Below, piece by piece: positions 38,206-46,894 of a DNA stretch of 64,000 bases; position 1 is the stretch's first letter; every line of letters starts with the position of its first letter. The notes beneath the pieces are model-generated. The model was not told the origin of the DNA and made no database searches. It saw only the letters and a program-made list of their open reading frames with translations. A program made the position numbers and the translations under genes. This DNA is from Anaerolinea sp. (GTDB lineage: Bacteria; Chloroflexota; Limnocylindria; Limnocylindrales; CSP1-4): contig PNKK01000006.1 of NCBI GenBank assembly GCA_013822395.1, positions 1 to 64,000 of the forward strand, written 5' to 3'.

Positions 38206-39047
38206 ACCTCCTGCTGGAGCCGCTGGGCTACGAGTTCTTCGTCCGCGCCCTGGCGGCCGCCATCCTCGTGGGCCTCGTCTGTGCGGTCATCGGAACGTAC
38301 ATGGTCCTGCGCGGGCTGGCGTTCATGGGCGATGCCCTCAGCCACGCCGCGTTCCCCGGCGTGGTCGCCGCGTACCTGCTCAAGGCACCGTTCTACCTCG
38401 GAGCCGCCATCGCGGCCGTCGGGACCGCCCTCGCCATCGGCTGGATCACGCGACGCGGCAGGCTGCGCGGCGACACGACGATCGGGGTCCTCTTCGCCGC
38501 GATGTTCGCGTTCGGGATCTTCCTGTTCAGCACGATCCCGAACTACGTCGGCGATCTGTTCGGGTTCCTGTTCGGCGAGGTGCTCGGAATCAGCGCATCC
38601 GACCTCGCCGCGCTCGCCGTCCTCAGCGTGGTGGTCCTGGCCACCGTCGCGGTCCTCTGGAAGGAGCTCCTCTACTCGACCTTCGACCCGCTGGCCGCGG
38701 CCGCCTCCGGACTCCCGGTCGCCGCGCTCGAGTACCTCTTCCTCGGACTGATCGCGCTCACGATCGTCATCAGCCTCCAGGCCGTGGGGATCATCCTCGT
38801 GGTCGCCGTCCTGGTGACGCCGGCGGCGACCGCGCAACTCCTTGCGGACCGGTTCTCCCGGCTGATGGCGACCGCCGTGGCGATCGGGGTCGTCGCGCCG
38901 ATCGTCGGCCTCTACCTGAGCTTCTGGACGAACACCGCCAGCGGCGCGCTCATCGTCCTGGTCGAGACCGCGGGCTTCCTCGTGGCGCTCGCACTCGGTC
39001 CGCGCACGGGGCTCCTGCGCCGGCGACGGGTCTCGGTGCCGGACTGA
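38202..39047 (+). CDS. Metal ABC transporter permease (ZnuB-like)
   Basis: GTYMVLRGLAFMGDALSHAAFPGVVAAYLL; multi-TM; GTG start. Confidence 0.95.
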   Translation: MNLLLEPLGYEFFVRALAAAILVGLVCAVIGTYMVLRGLAFMGDALSHAAFPGVVAAYLLKAPFYLGAAIAAVGTALAIGWITRRGRLRGDTTIGVLFAAMFAFGIFLFSTIPNYVGDLFGFLFGEVLGISASDLAALAVLSVVVLATVAVLWKELLYSTFDPLAAAASGLPVAALEYLFLGLIALTIVISLQAVGIILVVAVLVTPAATAQLLADRFSRLMATAVAIGVVAPIVGLYLSFWTNTASGALIVLVETAGFLVALALGPRTGLLRRRRVSVPD

Positions 39048-39563
39048 CGGTCGCCCCCCCGGGTCAGCGCGGGGCAGGCCGATCCGCAGGGCCGGACCAC
39101 AGCCCGGGCTGCTCAATGGCCGTCACCGCCGCCTCCGGGGACATCCCACGGACCAGCCCGCGGCCGGCTGCGGCGCTGATCGTCTCGTGGAGCTCACTCG
39201 CCCTGGATGGGAACCTCGCCCTGTGGTGGCTGCTCGCCGGTCGGCTCCTCCGTGCCGGCTCATGGAGCGGTCGCCGGCCCCGAGGAGCTTGGACGCATGT
39301 GTCGGGCGGCTGAGTCCGGGCTCCGAGAGGGTGGCGCCACGTTGGGTGCAAGCAAGATTCGACTGCAGACAGCAAACGAAGCGACTACGGGTGGACTCCA
39401 TCGACGGGGGCTTGCGTTGGCGCATCGCACTCGGCAGTACTCCGCCATAGGCTTGCGAGGGATCGTCGCATGTCAGGCTCGTCTTGTGCACCGGCACCGC
39501 AGCCGCAGCCGTGGCGACGCCAAAGCAAGCCACGCCGGCAGCCCCTGAGCGTGGTGTCAGGCG

Positions 39564-40013
39564 ATGACTCGATCCCCCATGCGAGTCGCGGGCGCGCTCG
39601 CGACGGCTGTCATCTTGGCTGCCGTGGCCGGCGGATGTGGCCAGCAAAGCGACGAGTCACCGCTGATGTCGTTGCGACGGGAGCTGCCTGAGGGCACCAC
39701 GCTTCTCTTGCCGAGCACCGAACCTCCCTCTCTGGTTGACGCGGCCCTTACTTCGGGAGACGGCACGCCAATCATCAGCTTCTACTCGGTCAACCAGCCC
39801 ATCGTTTCGGTCTGCGAGGCACCGGCGGATCGGTGTCTCAAGTTGCTGCCGACCGCCCAGGTGATCCCTCGCATCAACTCAGATGGCGACGTCACCGTGC
39901 TGGTCGAGGCGCAGGAGAATGGCGTCCACATGACGCTGTCGGACGAGCTCACTCGCTACTGGTCGGAGGTCGATCTGGTTGCAGGCAGGCCTGCCTGGCT
40001 CGACGCTCCCTGA
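39564..40013 (+). CDS. Small lipoprotein of unknown function
   Basis: Signal + lipobox AVAGGC; locally AT-richer than neighbours. Confidence 0.5.
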   Translation: MTRSPMRVAGALATAVILAAVAGGCGQQSDESPLMSLRRELPEGTTLLLPSTEPPSLVDAALTSGDGTPIISFYSVNQPIVSVCEAPADRCLKLLPTAQVIPRINSDGDVTVLVEAQENGVHMTLSDELTRYWSEVDLVAGRPAWLDAP

Positions 40014-40272
40014 ACTCGTGGATCGGGGGCCCCGAACCGTTGTACCAAGTGAAGAAGTCGGCGCAGAAGGCCTGGGCGTCCTCGATTGAGCCGAACCGGT
40101 CGGGAGAGCCCGGCCGGTACTCGAGCGTCTTGAACTGGGCCTCGCTGTACGAGCTGTCGTCGCTGACATGGGGCCGGGAGTGGCTCTTGGCCACGCCGAG
40201 GTCGGCCAGCAGGAGGGCGACCGGCTTGGAGCGCATCGAGGAGCCCCGGTCGGCATGGACGGTCAGGGTGCC
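40014..40272 (-). pseudogene. IS3-type transposase OrfB/integrase C-terminal fragment
   Basis: LTVHADRGSSMRSKPVALLLADLGVAKSHSRPHVSDDSSYSEAQFKTLEYRPGSPDRFGSIEDAQAFCADFFTWYN; both ends truncated. Confidence 0.85.
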
Positions 40273-40277
40273 TGGTC

Positions 40278-40343
40278 GCGACGCAACCATTGGCACATTT
40301 CGCAGCGACGCAACCGCTGGCACGATCGCCATCGGATCGTGCC
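40278..40343. repeat. Short direct repeat pair plus 9-bp hairpin next to IS fragment
   Basis: gcgacgcaaccattggcac / gcgacgcaaccgctggcac; ggcacgatc-gccatcg-gatcgtgcc. Confidence 0.7.
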
Positions 40344-40380
40344 CTTCGTCAAGAGGATGCGGCCATTCGTCAAAAGGGCG

Positions 40381-40457
40381 TGGCGCGCCCGGAGGGATTC
40401 GAACCCCCGACCCTGTGGTCCGAAGCCACATGCTCTGGTCCGCTGAGCTACGGGCGC
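40381..40457 (-). tRNA. tRNA-Arg(TCG), CCA end encoded
   Basis: Minus strand gcgcccgtagctcagcggaccagagcatgtggcttcggaccacagggtcgggggttcgaatccctccgggcgcgCCA; acceptor, anticodon and T arms fold; loop CTTCGGA gives TCG. Confidence 0.93.
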
Positions 40458-40620
40458 ACGGAGGACAAGGGTAGCAGCCCCGCCGCCTGAGCCTGCGATC
40501 CCTCTTGATGCCTGGCGGTCCCGCTCTTGCCGGTCTGCAGCCTGCCGGGTACCTTGGCCGTGCTGCTTTCCGGAGAAGCGGTTGGTGCCGCCCCAGATCG
40601 GCGGCACGGGGAGGGCTGCC

Positions 40621-41028
40621 ATGACGACCGGGAGCGGGACCAAGGCTGATCCGTGGACGCTGAAGACGGCGCCCGGAACGGCCCAGTACCAGATGTGGCG
40701 CGACGAGGCCGCGGATCCGCCGGCGCTCGTCTGCCAGGTCGGGTCCACGCAGCTCAGATACCACCTGCGCGCGATCGAGGACCTCCACGCGATGCTCAAG
40801 GCCCACGGCGACTGGATCGCCCTGGGCGCCGCGGACGAGCAGAAGCCGGTGGCGGACGGGACGGTCGAGGCCTGGGGACGCTCGGCGGGCAACCCGGTTG
40901 GAGGGTGGTATGGCCTCCGAAAGGGCTACCGCGGCCGCTTCGGGATGTACCTGCCGCCACTCCTCGAGGTGCTCGGGCTCGCGGAGCTCACCCACGACCC
41001 GAAGAACAACCGGGTGCGGGCCCGGTGA
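40621..41028 (+). CDS. Conserved hypothetical protein (DUF6855-like)
   Basis: MTTGSGTKADPWTLKTAPGTAQYQMWRDE...GWYGLRKGYRGRFGMYLPPLLEVLGL. Confidence 0.6.
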   Translation: MTTGSGTKADPWTLKTAPGTAQYQMWRDEAADPPALVCQVGSTQLRYHLRAIEDLHAMLKAHGDWIALGAADEQKPVADGTVEAWGRSAGNPVGGWYGLRKGYRGRFGMYLPPLLEVLGLAELTHDPKNNRVRAR

Positions 41029-41345
41029 TGCCGGTCAAGCTCGCCTGAGTCGACACGCGGCGAACCGCTCCTCCCGTCGTCCGTCCCACCTCCGAGTCGG
41101 CAGAGGACGCATCTGCCGTTCGACCGAGCGTGACGCGCTGCGCGATCTGGCGTTGTGGACCGCCTGTCATGCGTGGTCGTGCACGGAATGCCCTCGGATG
41201 CGACGCAATCGGGGCGGCGCGGCGACGGAACCGGGGCGGCGCGGCGACCGCCGGCAGGCGGTTCGTTCACGGCCTCTGAGCTTGAGGCTGCCGCTCGGAC
41301 AGCCATCCTGAGCCCGACGCCGGAGGAACGCGCGGCCACGGCCGA

Positions 41346-42752
41346 TCAACCGAGCCGGCGGTAGCGCCGTGCGATCAGGGCATAGCCGGGCACCCGGGGG
41401 ACCGCCCGCGACAGGGGCACGACCGAGCCATCGCGTCCCTCGACCGTGAGCAGTAGCGCCGCCGCCGCGTCGCCCATCCGAGCGTCCACCGTGGCGAGAT
41501 CGATCGCCACGCCGCCCGGCTCCTCGGTGCCCAGCATCGCGACCTCCGCCGTGGGAAACGCACCATCTTCGAACGAGGCGCGGATCTCGGCCTCGGCACG
41601 CCAGCGCGGCCGGCGAAGGAGGATCCCGCGCCAGCCCTCGGCGATCGCCGGTGAGACTCGCCCGTCGCCGGGCCGCTCATCACCGTTCCGCGCCACCGCC
41701 TCGCCGCGCGCCCACCGGGCGGCCTGGTGGAGCAGGGCGTACTCATCGAGATCGGCGTACGAGGCAAGCTCGTCCACCGGCGAGGCGTCGCCGAAGAGCG
41801 CTCGGATGGACGGCGCGAAGACCTCCGCGAGGTCGAGGTCGATGGCCCGCACGGTCCGGTGGAAGTAGACCTGCTGGTGGAGGAGCAGCCGCGCCCCAAG
41901 GAACCCCTCGAGCGCCGGCACACCCGGCTCGTAGACCGTCAGACCCCGCTCGGAGACGTAGGCATATCGCCGGAGCCGCTCCACGTCGATCCCGACGCGG
42001 ACACCGGTGAAGAAGGCGTCGCGGCGGACGTAGTCCAGGTTGTCGACCGTGAAGACGCCGGACAGGAGTGGCTGGAGGACCCGGATCCAGGCCGGCATGG
42101 ACGGATCCGTGAGGGCCGGCTTCGAGACGAGGAACGAGACCCAACGCGGATCGATCGACTCGCCGCCGGCGAACGCGTCGCGCTCCGGCACGGTGCCGGG
42201 CGCCCGCCGGAGTCCGGCGATGAGCGGCCCGAGCTCGCGCTCGATGATCAGCTGGCTCAGGTCCTCGTGGGAGAGCGACTTGCCCGCAGGCCGCCGCGGG
42301 TCGGCCGGCGCCGGGAAGGTGGCCAGGACCCGGTCGTCGAAGAAGTGGGCGAACGGCCCGTGGCCCACGTCGTGCAGGAGCCCGGCGACGCGGAGGGTCT
42401 CGACGACGAGCCCCTCCGACGGCAGGACCTCCCCGGGTGCCAGCACGGTCAGCGCGCTCCGCAGGGACGGGTAGAGGGTCCGCCCCCACAGGCCAGCCTC
42501 GTGCATCACCCCGAGGCCATGCGTGAATCGGGAGTGCTCTGCCGTCGGAAACACCCATCGGGCGCTCTGGAGCTGACTGATCCGCCGGAGGCGCTGAAGC
42601 CAGGCGGTGTCGAGGAGGTCATCCTCGGCGACATCCTCGGTCGCCAGCCCGGCCGCCGCAGCCTCGTCGGGCGCGAGTCGCTTCGTCAGCTCGACATAGC
42701 CGTGGATCGGGTCGCTGATGAGGTTGACCGCCGAGAACGGGTGGAGCGCCAC
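41346..42752 (-). CDS. HD-domain phosphohydrolase (dNTPase-like)
   Basis: DPIHGYVELT, HSRFTHGLGVMHEAG, LLHDVGHGPFAHFFDD. Confidence 0.9.
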   Translation of the reverse strand: MALHPFSAVNLISDPIHGYVELTKRLAPDEAAAAGLATEDVAEDDLLDTAWLQRLRRISQLQSARWVFPTAEHSRFTHGLGVMHEAGLWGRTLYPSLRSALTVLAPGEVLPSEGLVVETLRVAGLLHDVGHGPFAHFFDDRVLATFPAPADPRRPAGKSLSHEDLSQLIIERELGPLIAGLRRAPGTVPERDAFAGGESIDPRWVSFLVSKPALTDPSMPAWIRVLQPLLSGVFTVDNLDYVRRDAFFTGVRVGIDVERLRRYAYVSERGLTVYEPGVPALEGFLGARLLLHQQVYFHRTVRAIDLDLAEVFAPSIRALFGDASPVDELASYADLDEYALLHQAARWARGEAVARNGDERPGDGRVSPAIAEGWRGILLRRPRWRAEAEIRASFEDGAFPTAEVAMLGTEEPGGVAIDLATVDARMGDAAAALLLTVEGRDGSVVPLSRAVPRVPGYALIARRYRRLG

Positions 42753-42755
42753 GGC

Positions 42756-43451
42756 TCAGAGCAGGATCGGGCGAATCCGGGAAAACGTGACGAAGGCAGG
42801 ATCTGGCTCAGGGGTCGGAGCCGGAGTGGGTCGGAGCGTGGGAGCCGGTGTCGGCCGCGGTGTCGGCCGCGGTGTCGGCCGCGGTGTCGGCGCAGGTTTG
42901 GGACGAGGGGTCGCGGCGATCGTCCTGGGCGCATCGATGAGGATCGCGCTCGCGTACGTGACGCCGTTGGTCGCACGGAGGGCGACGCCGACCCCGATGG
43001 TGTCCAGCCGAGGGTTCATCAGGATGTCCCAGTGAGGTGGGCTGTCGCGCCAGGATTCGAACACGATCCGTGCCGCCTGGTCGCCCCACGGGTACGTATT
43101 CGAGGCGAGATTCTCGCCGAACAGGTCCCAGCCGATGCCCCGGTCCGATAGCTGGCAGCTCAGGCAGCCGGCGGCGGTGTGCGACAGCTGGTCATTCGAG
43201 GCGAGCATTGCCGCGCGGTCGCCTGCCAGGGCGGTGAGGCGCGCGTCAGCACGGAGACTGCCGAGGCCGTTCCGCGCCCGGGCGTCGTTGATCCAGCGAA
43301 CGATGCTCGCCTCCATCGTCTCGGCCGTTCCGGCGCTCGCGGGGATTGCGGGGCTGAGCGGAGCCAGTCCTGACGCGAGGACGAGCGCAAGGACGCCCGC
43401 CGCGAGGGTCGAACGCCGAGGGATGCGCGGTACGAGGGCACGTCGCCGCAT
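42756..43451 (-). CDS. CAP/SCP-domain secreted protein with PTPRPTP tail
   Basis: Signal peptide; WINDARARNGLGSLRADARLTALAGDRAAMLASNDQLSHTA...GENLASN...FESWRDSPPHWDILMNPRLDTIGVGVAL. Confidence 0.92.
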   Translation of the reverse strand: MRRRALVPRIPRRSTLAAGVLALVLASGLAPLSPAIPASAGTAETMEASIVRWINDARARNGLGSLRADARLTALAGDRAAMLASNDQLSHTAAGCLSCQLSDRGIGWDLFGENLASNTYPWGDQAARIVFESWRDSPPHWDILMNPRLDTIGVGVALRATNGVTYASAILIDAPRTIAATPRPKPAPTPRPTPRPTPRPTPAPTLRPTPAPTPEPDPAFVTFSRIRPILL

Positions 43452-43561
43452 GGTCCGCGAAGGGTACCCCAACCAGCGGGCAACCTGCCCCGGCCGATCT
43501 CGTCGCTCGCGCGCGGGTGCCCGCTTGCCGGACCCGGACCCTCAAGCCCGCGTGCCGGACC

Positions 43562-44560
43562 TCAAGCCCGGTCGAGCGCGCGCCGGTACGTCGCCCGGAG
43601 GTCCTCGCGGAGCGCCGCGGGAGCGAGAACCTCCACTTCGTCGCCCCACGAGAGGACCCATAGCCGGACCTCGATCGTCCCGCTGACCGTCGCGCGCCAC
43701 ACGAGCGAACCGTCCGCCTGGGGCTCGAGCTGCTGGCTCGGGTGCCAGACCGTCTCGGCGACCCGGCCGGCGACTTCGGGCACGAACCGGAGCATGACCT
43801 CCGTCGCCGGCTGGTCGGCGATGATGTCCCAGGCTTGGCGGAGCATCGTCTCGATCGTCCCGGGCTCGGGTGGCTCGAAGCGCCGTGGCGTGACGGTCAC
43901 GGTGCGGATCCGCTCGATCTTGAACGTTCGCAGCCCCTGCCGGCCCTCGTCGTACCCGATCAGGTAGAGCGCGTGGGTCTGCGCGGACGGTTCGATGAGG
44001 TAGGGCCGGACGGTCGCCCGGCGCGCCGTCCGGGTCCGGCCCTCGTACCGGGCGGCCGCGTAGTCGATCTCGACGACTCGCTGCTCCGCCCAGGCGCGGG
44101 TGAGGACATGGACGTGGTCGACGAAGGCCGGGTCGCGCCTTGCTCGCTGGAGGACGTCGAGCGAGCGTGCGACGTGCTCGGTCAGGGGTGCCGGCAGGCC
44201 CTCGGCGAGCTTCTCGAACGCCGACGCGAGGTCGGGGTCGTACTTGTCGGCATAGCGGACCATCAGGCGCGTGGCGAGAAAGACCGCCATCGCCTCCGAC
44301 GTCGTCAGCTTGAGCGGCGGCAGGAACGCTGCGTCGAGAATCCCCCAGCGCCCCCTGTCTGACCAGGTCGGCATGGCCAGCTCGCCCTCGAGCGCCACGA
44401 GGTCGCGGTAGGCGGTCCGGCGCGAGATCCCGAGGCGCTGGGCGAGGTCCTCGGCACGGATTCCGTCGGGGTGGGCCTTCAGGACGTTCGCGACACGAAG
44501 GAGGCGCGCGCCCCGATCGCGCTTCGCGTTGGACCCGCCCTCGTCGTCGAACTCGGCCAT
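43562..44560 (-). CDS. WYL-domain HTH transcriptional regulator
   Basis: IRAEDLAQRLGISRRTAYRDLVALEGELAMPTW HTH; WYL-type core; SD ggagg before ATG. Confidence 0.9.
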   Translation of the reverse strand: MAEFDDEGGSNAKRDRGARLLRVANVLKAHPDGIRAEDLAQRLGISRRTAYRDLVALEGELAMPTWSDRGRWGILDAAFLPPLKLTTSEAMAVFLATRLMVRYADKYDPDLASAFEKLAEGLPAPLTEHVARSLDVLQRARRDPAFVDHVHVLTRAWAEQRVVEIDYAAARYEGRTRTARRATVRPYLIEPSAQTHALYLIGYDEGRQGLRTFKIERIRTVTVTPRRFEPPEPGTIETMLRQAWDIIADQPATEVMLRFVPEVAGRVAETVWHPSQQLEPQADGSLVWRATVSGTIEVRLWVLSWGDEVEVLAPAALREDLRATYRRALDRA

Positions 44561-44818
44561 CGTGCCTCCAGGCTCCGAGGATACCCGGGCGGCCGCGGCG
44601 AAGGCGCCGCGAGCACCGGACGCGAGCGTACTCCAACGTGCGTGGGCGTTCGGAGGCGCAGCGGCAACGACCGCCCCGGCCGCCCGACCCGCCACAAGTA
44701 CCGGGGGCACCGGGACCCCCGGGTCATCGCCGGACCATGACCCCTGACCGACCATGACCGCACCGAACCGACCGGGACGAACCCGGCGGCGGGATGACGA
44801 GGGACGCGAGCAGGTTCC

Positions 44819-45076
44819 ATGGCCACGCGGGACCCGGACCACGGCTTCGCAACGCGGGCGACGTATCGCGCGCTGCTCGTCCGCGGGTTCGCCCCGGGCG
44901 AGGCCGCGAACCTGACGGCGTACCTCGCCGGGATCGAGGTCGGGCAGGGCCGCCCGTGGCGCCTCGCCGACATCGACCGCCTGCTCTTCCTCCGCGAGCT
45001 CTGCCGGACCGGCCGCCTCGGCGCGGACGACGGCCTCGCTCCCTCGCCCGTGGCCGCTGGCACCGGCTCCGCCTGA
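44819..45076 (+). CDS. Small conserved hypothetical protein
   Basis: MATRDPDHGFATRATYRALLVRGFAPGEAANLTAYLAGIEVGQGRPWRLADIDRLLFLREL. Confidence 0.55.
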   Translation: MATRDPDHGFATRATYRALLVRGFAPGEAANLTAYLAGIEVGQGRPWRLADIDRLLFLRELCRTGRLGADDGLAPSPVAAGTGSA

Positions 45077-45138
45077 CGGCAGCATCAGAAACATCCGCCG
45101 GCTTGCGGCGCCCCTCCTCCCGCCGGCCGGCGCTCTAC

Positions 45139-45180
45139 CGAAGCGGCGCCCCTCCTCCTCCGGGCGCCGCTTCGGGTTTT
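45139..45180 (+). terminator. Intrinsic terminator
   Basis: 13-bp stem cgaagcggcgccc/gggcgccgcttcg followed by ggtttt. Confidence 0.85.
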
Positions 45181-45191
45181 CGACGCTTCGG

Positions 45192-45197
45192 TACCAT
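45192..45197 (+). promoter_or_regulatory. -10 like TACCAT, 8 nt before ATG
   Basis: TANNNT pattern shared by many operon-leading genes here. Confidence 0.5.
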
Positions 45198-45205
45198 CGC
45201 GGGTC

Positions 45206-46036
45206 ATGGATCGGCCCGTCATCAGCTTCCTCAGCGACTTCGGCCCGGAGTCCGCGCCCGCGATCTGCCGCGGGGTAATGCTGTCGATCGCCCGCGACGC
45301 CCAGATCGTCGATATCAGCCACAGCGTCCGGAAGTTCGCGATCCGCGACGGCGCCTATCTCCTCTGGACGGCCGTTCCCTGGTTGCCCGTCGGGACCCAC
45401 GTCGCCGTCGTGGATCCCGGTGTCGGGACGTTCCGCCTGCCGATCGGGATTCAGGTGGCGCGCGGGGACGTCCTGATCGGCCCGGACAACGGGGTGCTCA
45501 TACCGGCCGCAGTTGCACTTGGCGGGGTGGTGGAGGCCCGGGTCCTCGAGAACCGGGACCTGATGCTGCCGCGGGCGACCTCCACGTTCCACGGCCGGGA
45601 CATCTTCGCACCGGTCGCAGCCCATCTCGCCACCGGCCGCCCATTTGAGGACGTCGGGTCGGTGGTCGACGTCGACGCGCTCGTCCAGCTGGACTTCCCG
45701 GCTCCGGTCGCCGCGGACGGCGGCCTGGACTCCCTGGTCCTGTACATCGATTCGTTCGGCAACCTCCGGCTGTCCGGGTCGGCGCAGGACCTGGAGGCCG
45801 TCGCCGGGTCGCTGGCACCCGGCCGGCCGTTCACCGTGGAGTTCCCTGCGCAGGCCGGCCGGCCGGCGGTCCGCGAGACGATGCCCTGGTGCCGGACCTT
45901 TGGGGAGCGACCGGTCGGGGCGCCGCTCCTCTACGAGAACTCCTTCGGCCAACTGGCAATCGCCGACAACCAGGGAAATGCTGCTGCCCGCCTCGGGATC
46001 GATCCCGAGCGTCCCGTCCGCATCCGCCCCGCGTGA
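45206..46036 (+). CDS. SAM hydroxide adenosyltransferase (DUF62 family), copy 1
   Basis: ISFLSDFGPES, VVDPGVGTFR, IGPDNGVL, FHGRDIFAPVAAHLA. Confidence 0.93.
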   Translation: MDRPVISFLSDFGPESAPAICRGVMLSIARDAQIVDISHSVRKFAIRDGAYLLWTAVPWLPVGTHVAVVDPGVGTFRLPIGIQVARGDVLIGPDNGVLIPAAVALGGVVEARVLENRDLMLPRATSTFHGRDIFAPVAAHLATGRPFEDVGSVVDVDALVQLDFPAPVAADGGLDSLVLYIDSFGNLRLSGSAQDLEAVAGSLAPGRPFTVEFPAQAGRPAVRETMPWCRTFGERPVGAPLLYENSFGQLAIADNQGNAAARLGIDPERPVRIRPA

Positions 46037-46044
46037 CGACACCC

Positions 46045-46872
46045 ATGCCGCGTCCCGTCATCACCTTCACCACCGACTTCGGGCCCGCCGCTCCGGCCGT
46101 CTGCCGCGGTGTGATGTACCGGATCGCGCCGGACGCGCTGATCATCGACATCAACCATCAGGTCCCGCGCTACTCGATCCGGGACGGTGCGGGCACGCTT
46201 GTCTTCGCCCTCCCGTACATGCCGATCGGCGTCCACGTGGCGGTCGTGGACCCGGGCGTCGGGACGGAGCGGCGCGCGGTCGCGCTCAAGGTCGCCCGTG
46301 GCGACATCCTCGTCGGGCCGGACAACGGGTTGCTCCTGCCGGCCGCGGAGCGACTGGGCGGGGTCGTGGCGGCCCATGCGCTCGACAACCGGGATCTCAT
46401 GCTCCCGGTCGTTACGAACAGCTTTCACGGGCGCGACGTGTTCGCCCCGATCGCTGCCCACCTTGCGATGGGCACGCCGATCGAGGCAGTTGGCCGGGCT
46501 ATCGACCCCGCGACTCTCGTCCATTTGGAGGCCCCACGGCCGACGATCCGCGTCGGCGAGCTCGTGAGCCAGATCGTCCAGGTCCTCATCTTCGGCAACG
46601 TCACCTTCGCGGGCACCACCGCCGATCTGCAGGCCGCGATCGGACCGCTTGCGCCCGGGCATCGCGTCACCCTCGAGTTCCCGGCCCACGACGGCCGGCC
46701 CGCGGTGACGGAGGCGACTGTTTGGGAGCGGACGTTCGGGAGCGTCCCGCTGGGTGCGTCGCTCCTGATGGAGGACTCGGAGGGACACCTTTCGTTCGCC
46801 GACAATCAGGGCAACGCGGCGGAGCGCCTGGGGCTCGCCCTCGACCGCCCGGTCCGCATCCGCCCGACCTGA
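46045..46872 (+). CDS. SAM hydroxide adenosyltransferase (DUF62 family), copy 2
   Basis: ITFTTDFGPAAP, VVDPGVGTERR, VGPDNGLLLPA, FHGRDVFAPIAAHLA. Confidence 0.93.
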   Translation: MPRPVITFTTDFGPAAPAVCRGVMYRIAPDALIIDINHQVPRYSIRDGAGTLVFALPYMPIGVHVAVVDPGVGTERRAVALKVARGDILVGPDNGLLLPAAERLGGVVAAHALDNRDLMLPVVTNSFHGRDVFAPIAAHLAMGTPIEAVGRAIDPATLVHLEAPRPTIRVGELVSQIVQVLIFGNVTFAGTTADLQAAIGPLAPGHRVTLEFPAHDGRPAVTEATVWERTFGSVPLGASLLMEDSEGHLSFADNQGNAAERLGLALDRPVRIRPT

Positions 46873-46894
46873 CGGACCCGGGAGACACCGGCCT

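Noticed and set aside
39064-39375. Minus ORF ending ELHETISAAAGRGLVRGMSPEAAVTAIEQPGLWSGPADRPAPR
   Set aside because: The C-terminal part looks protein-like but the N-terminal part does not; no family recognised, likely remnant or chance.
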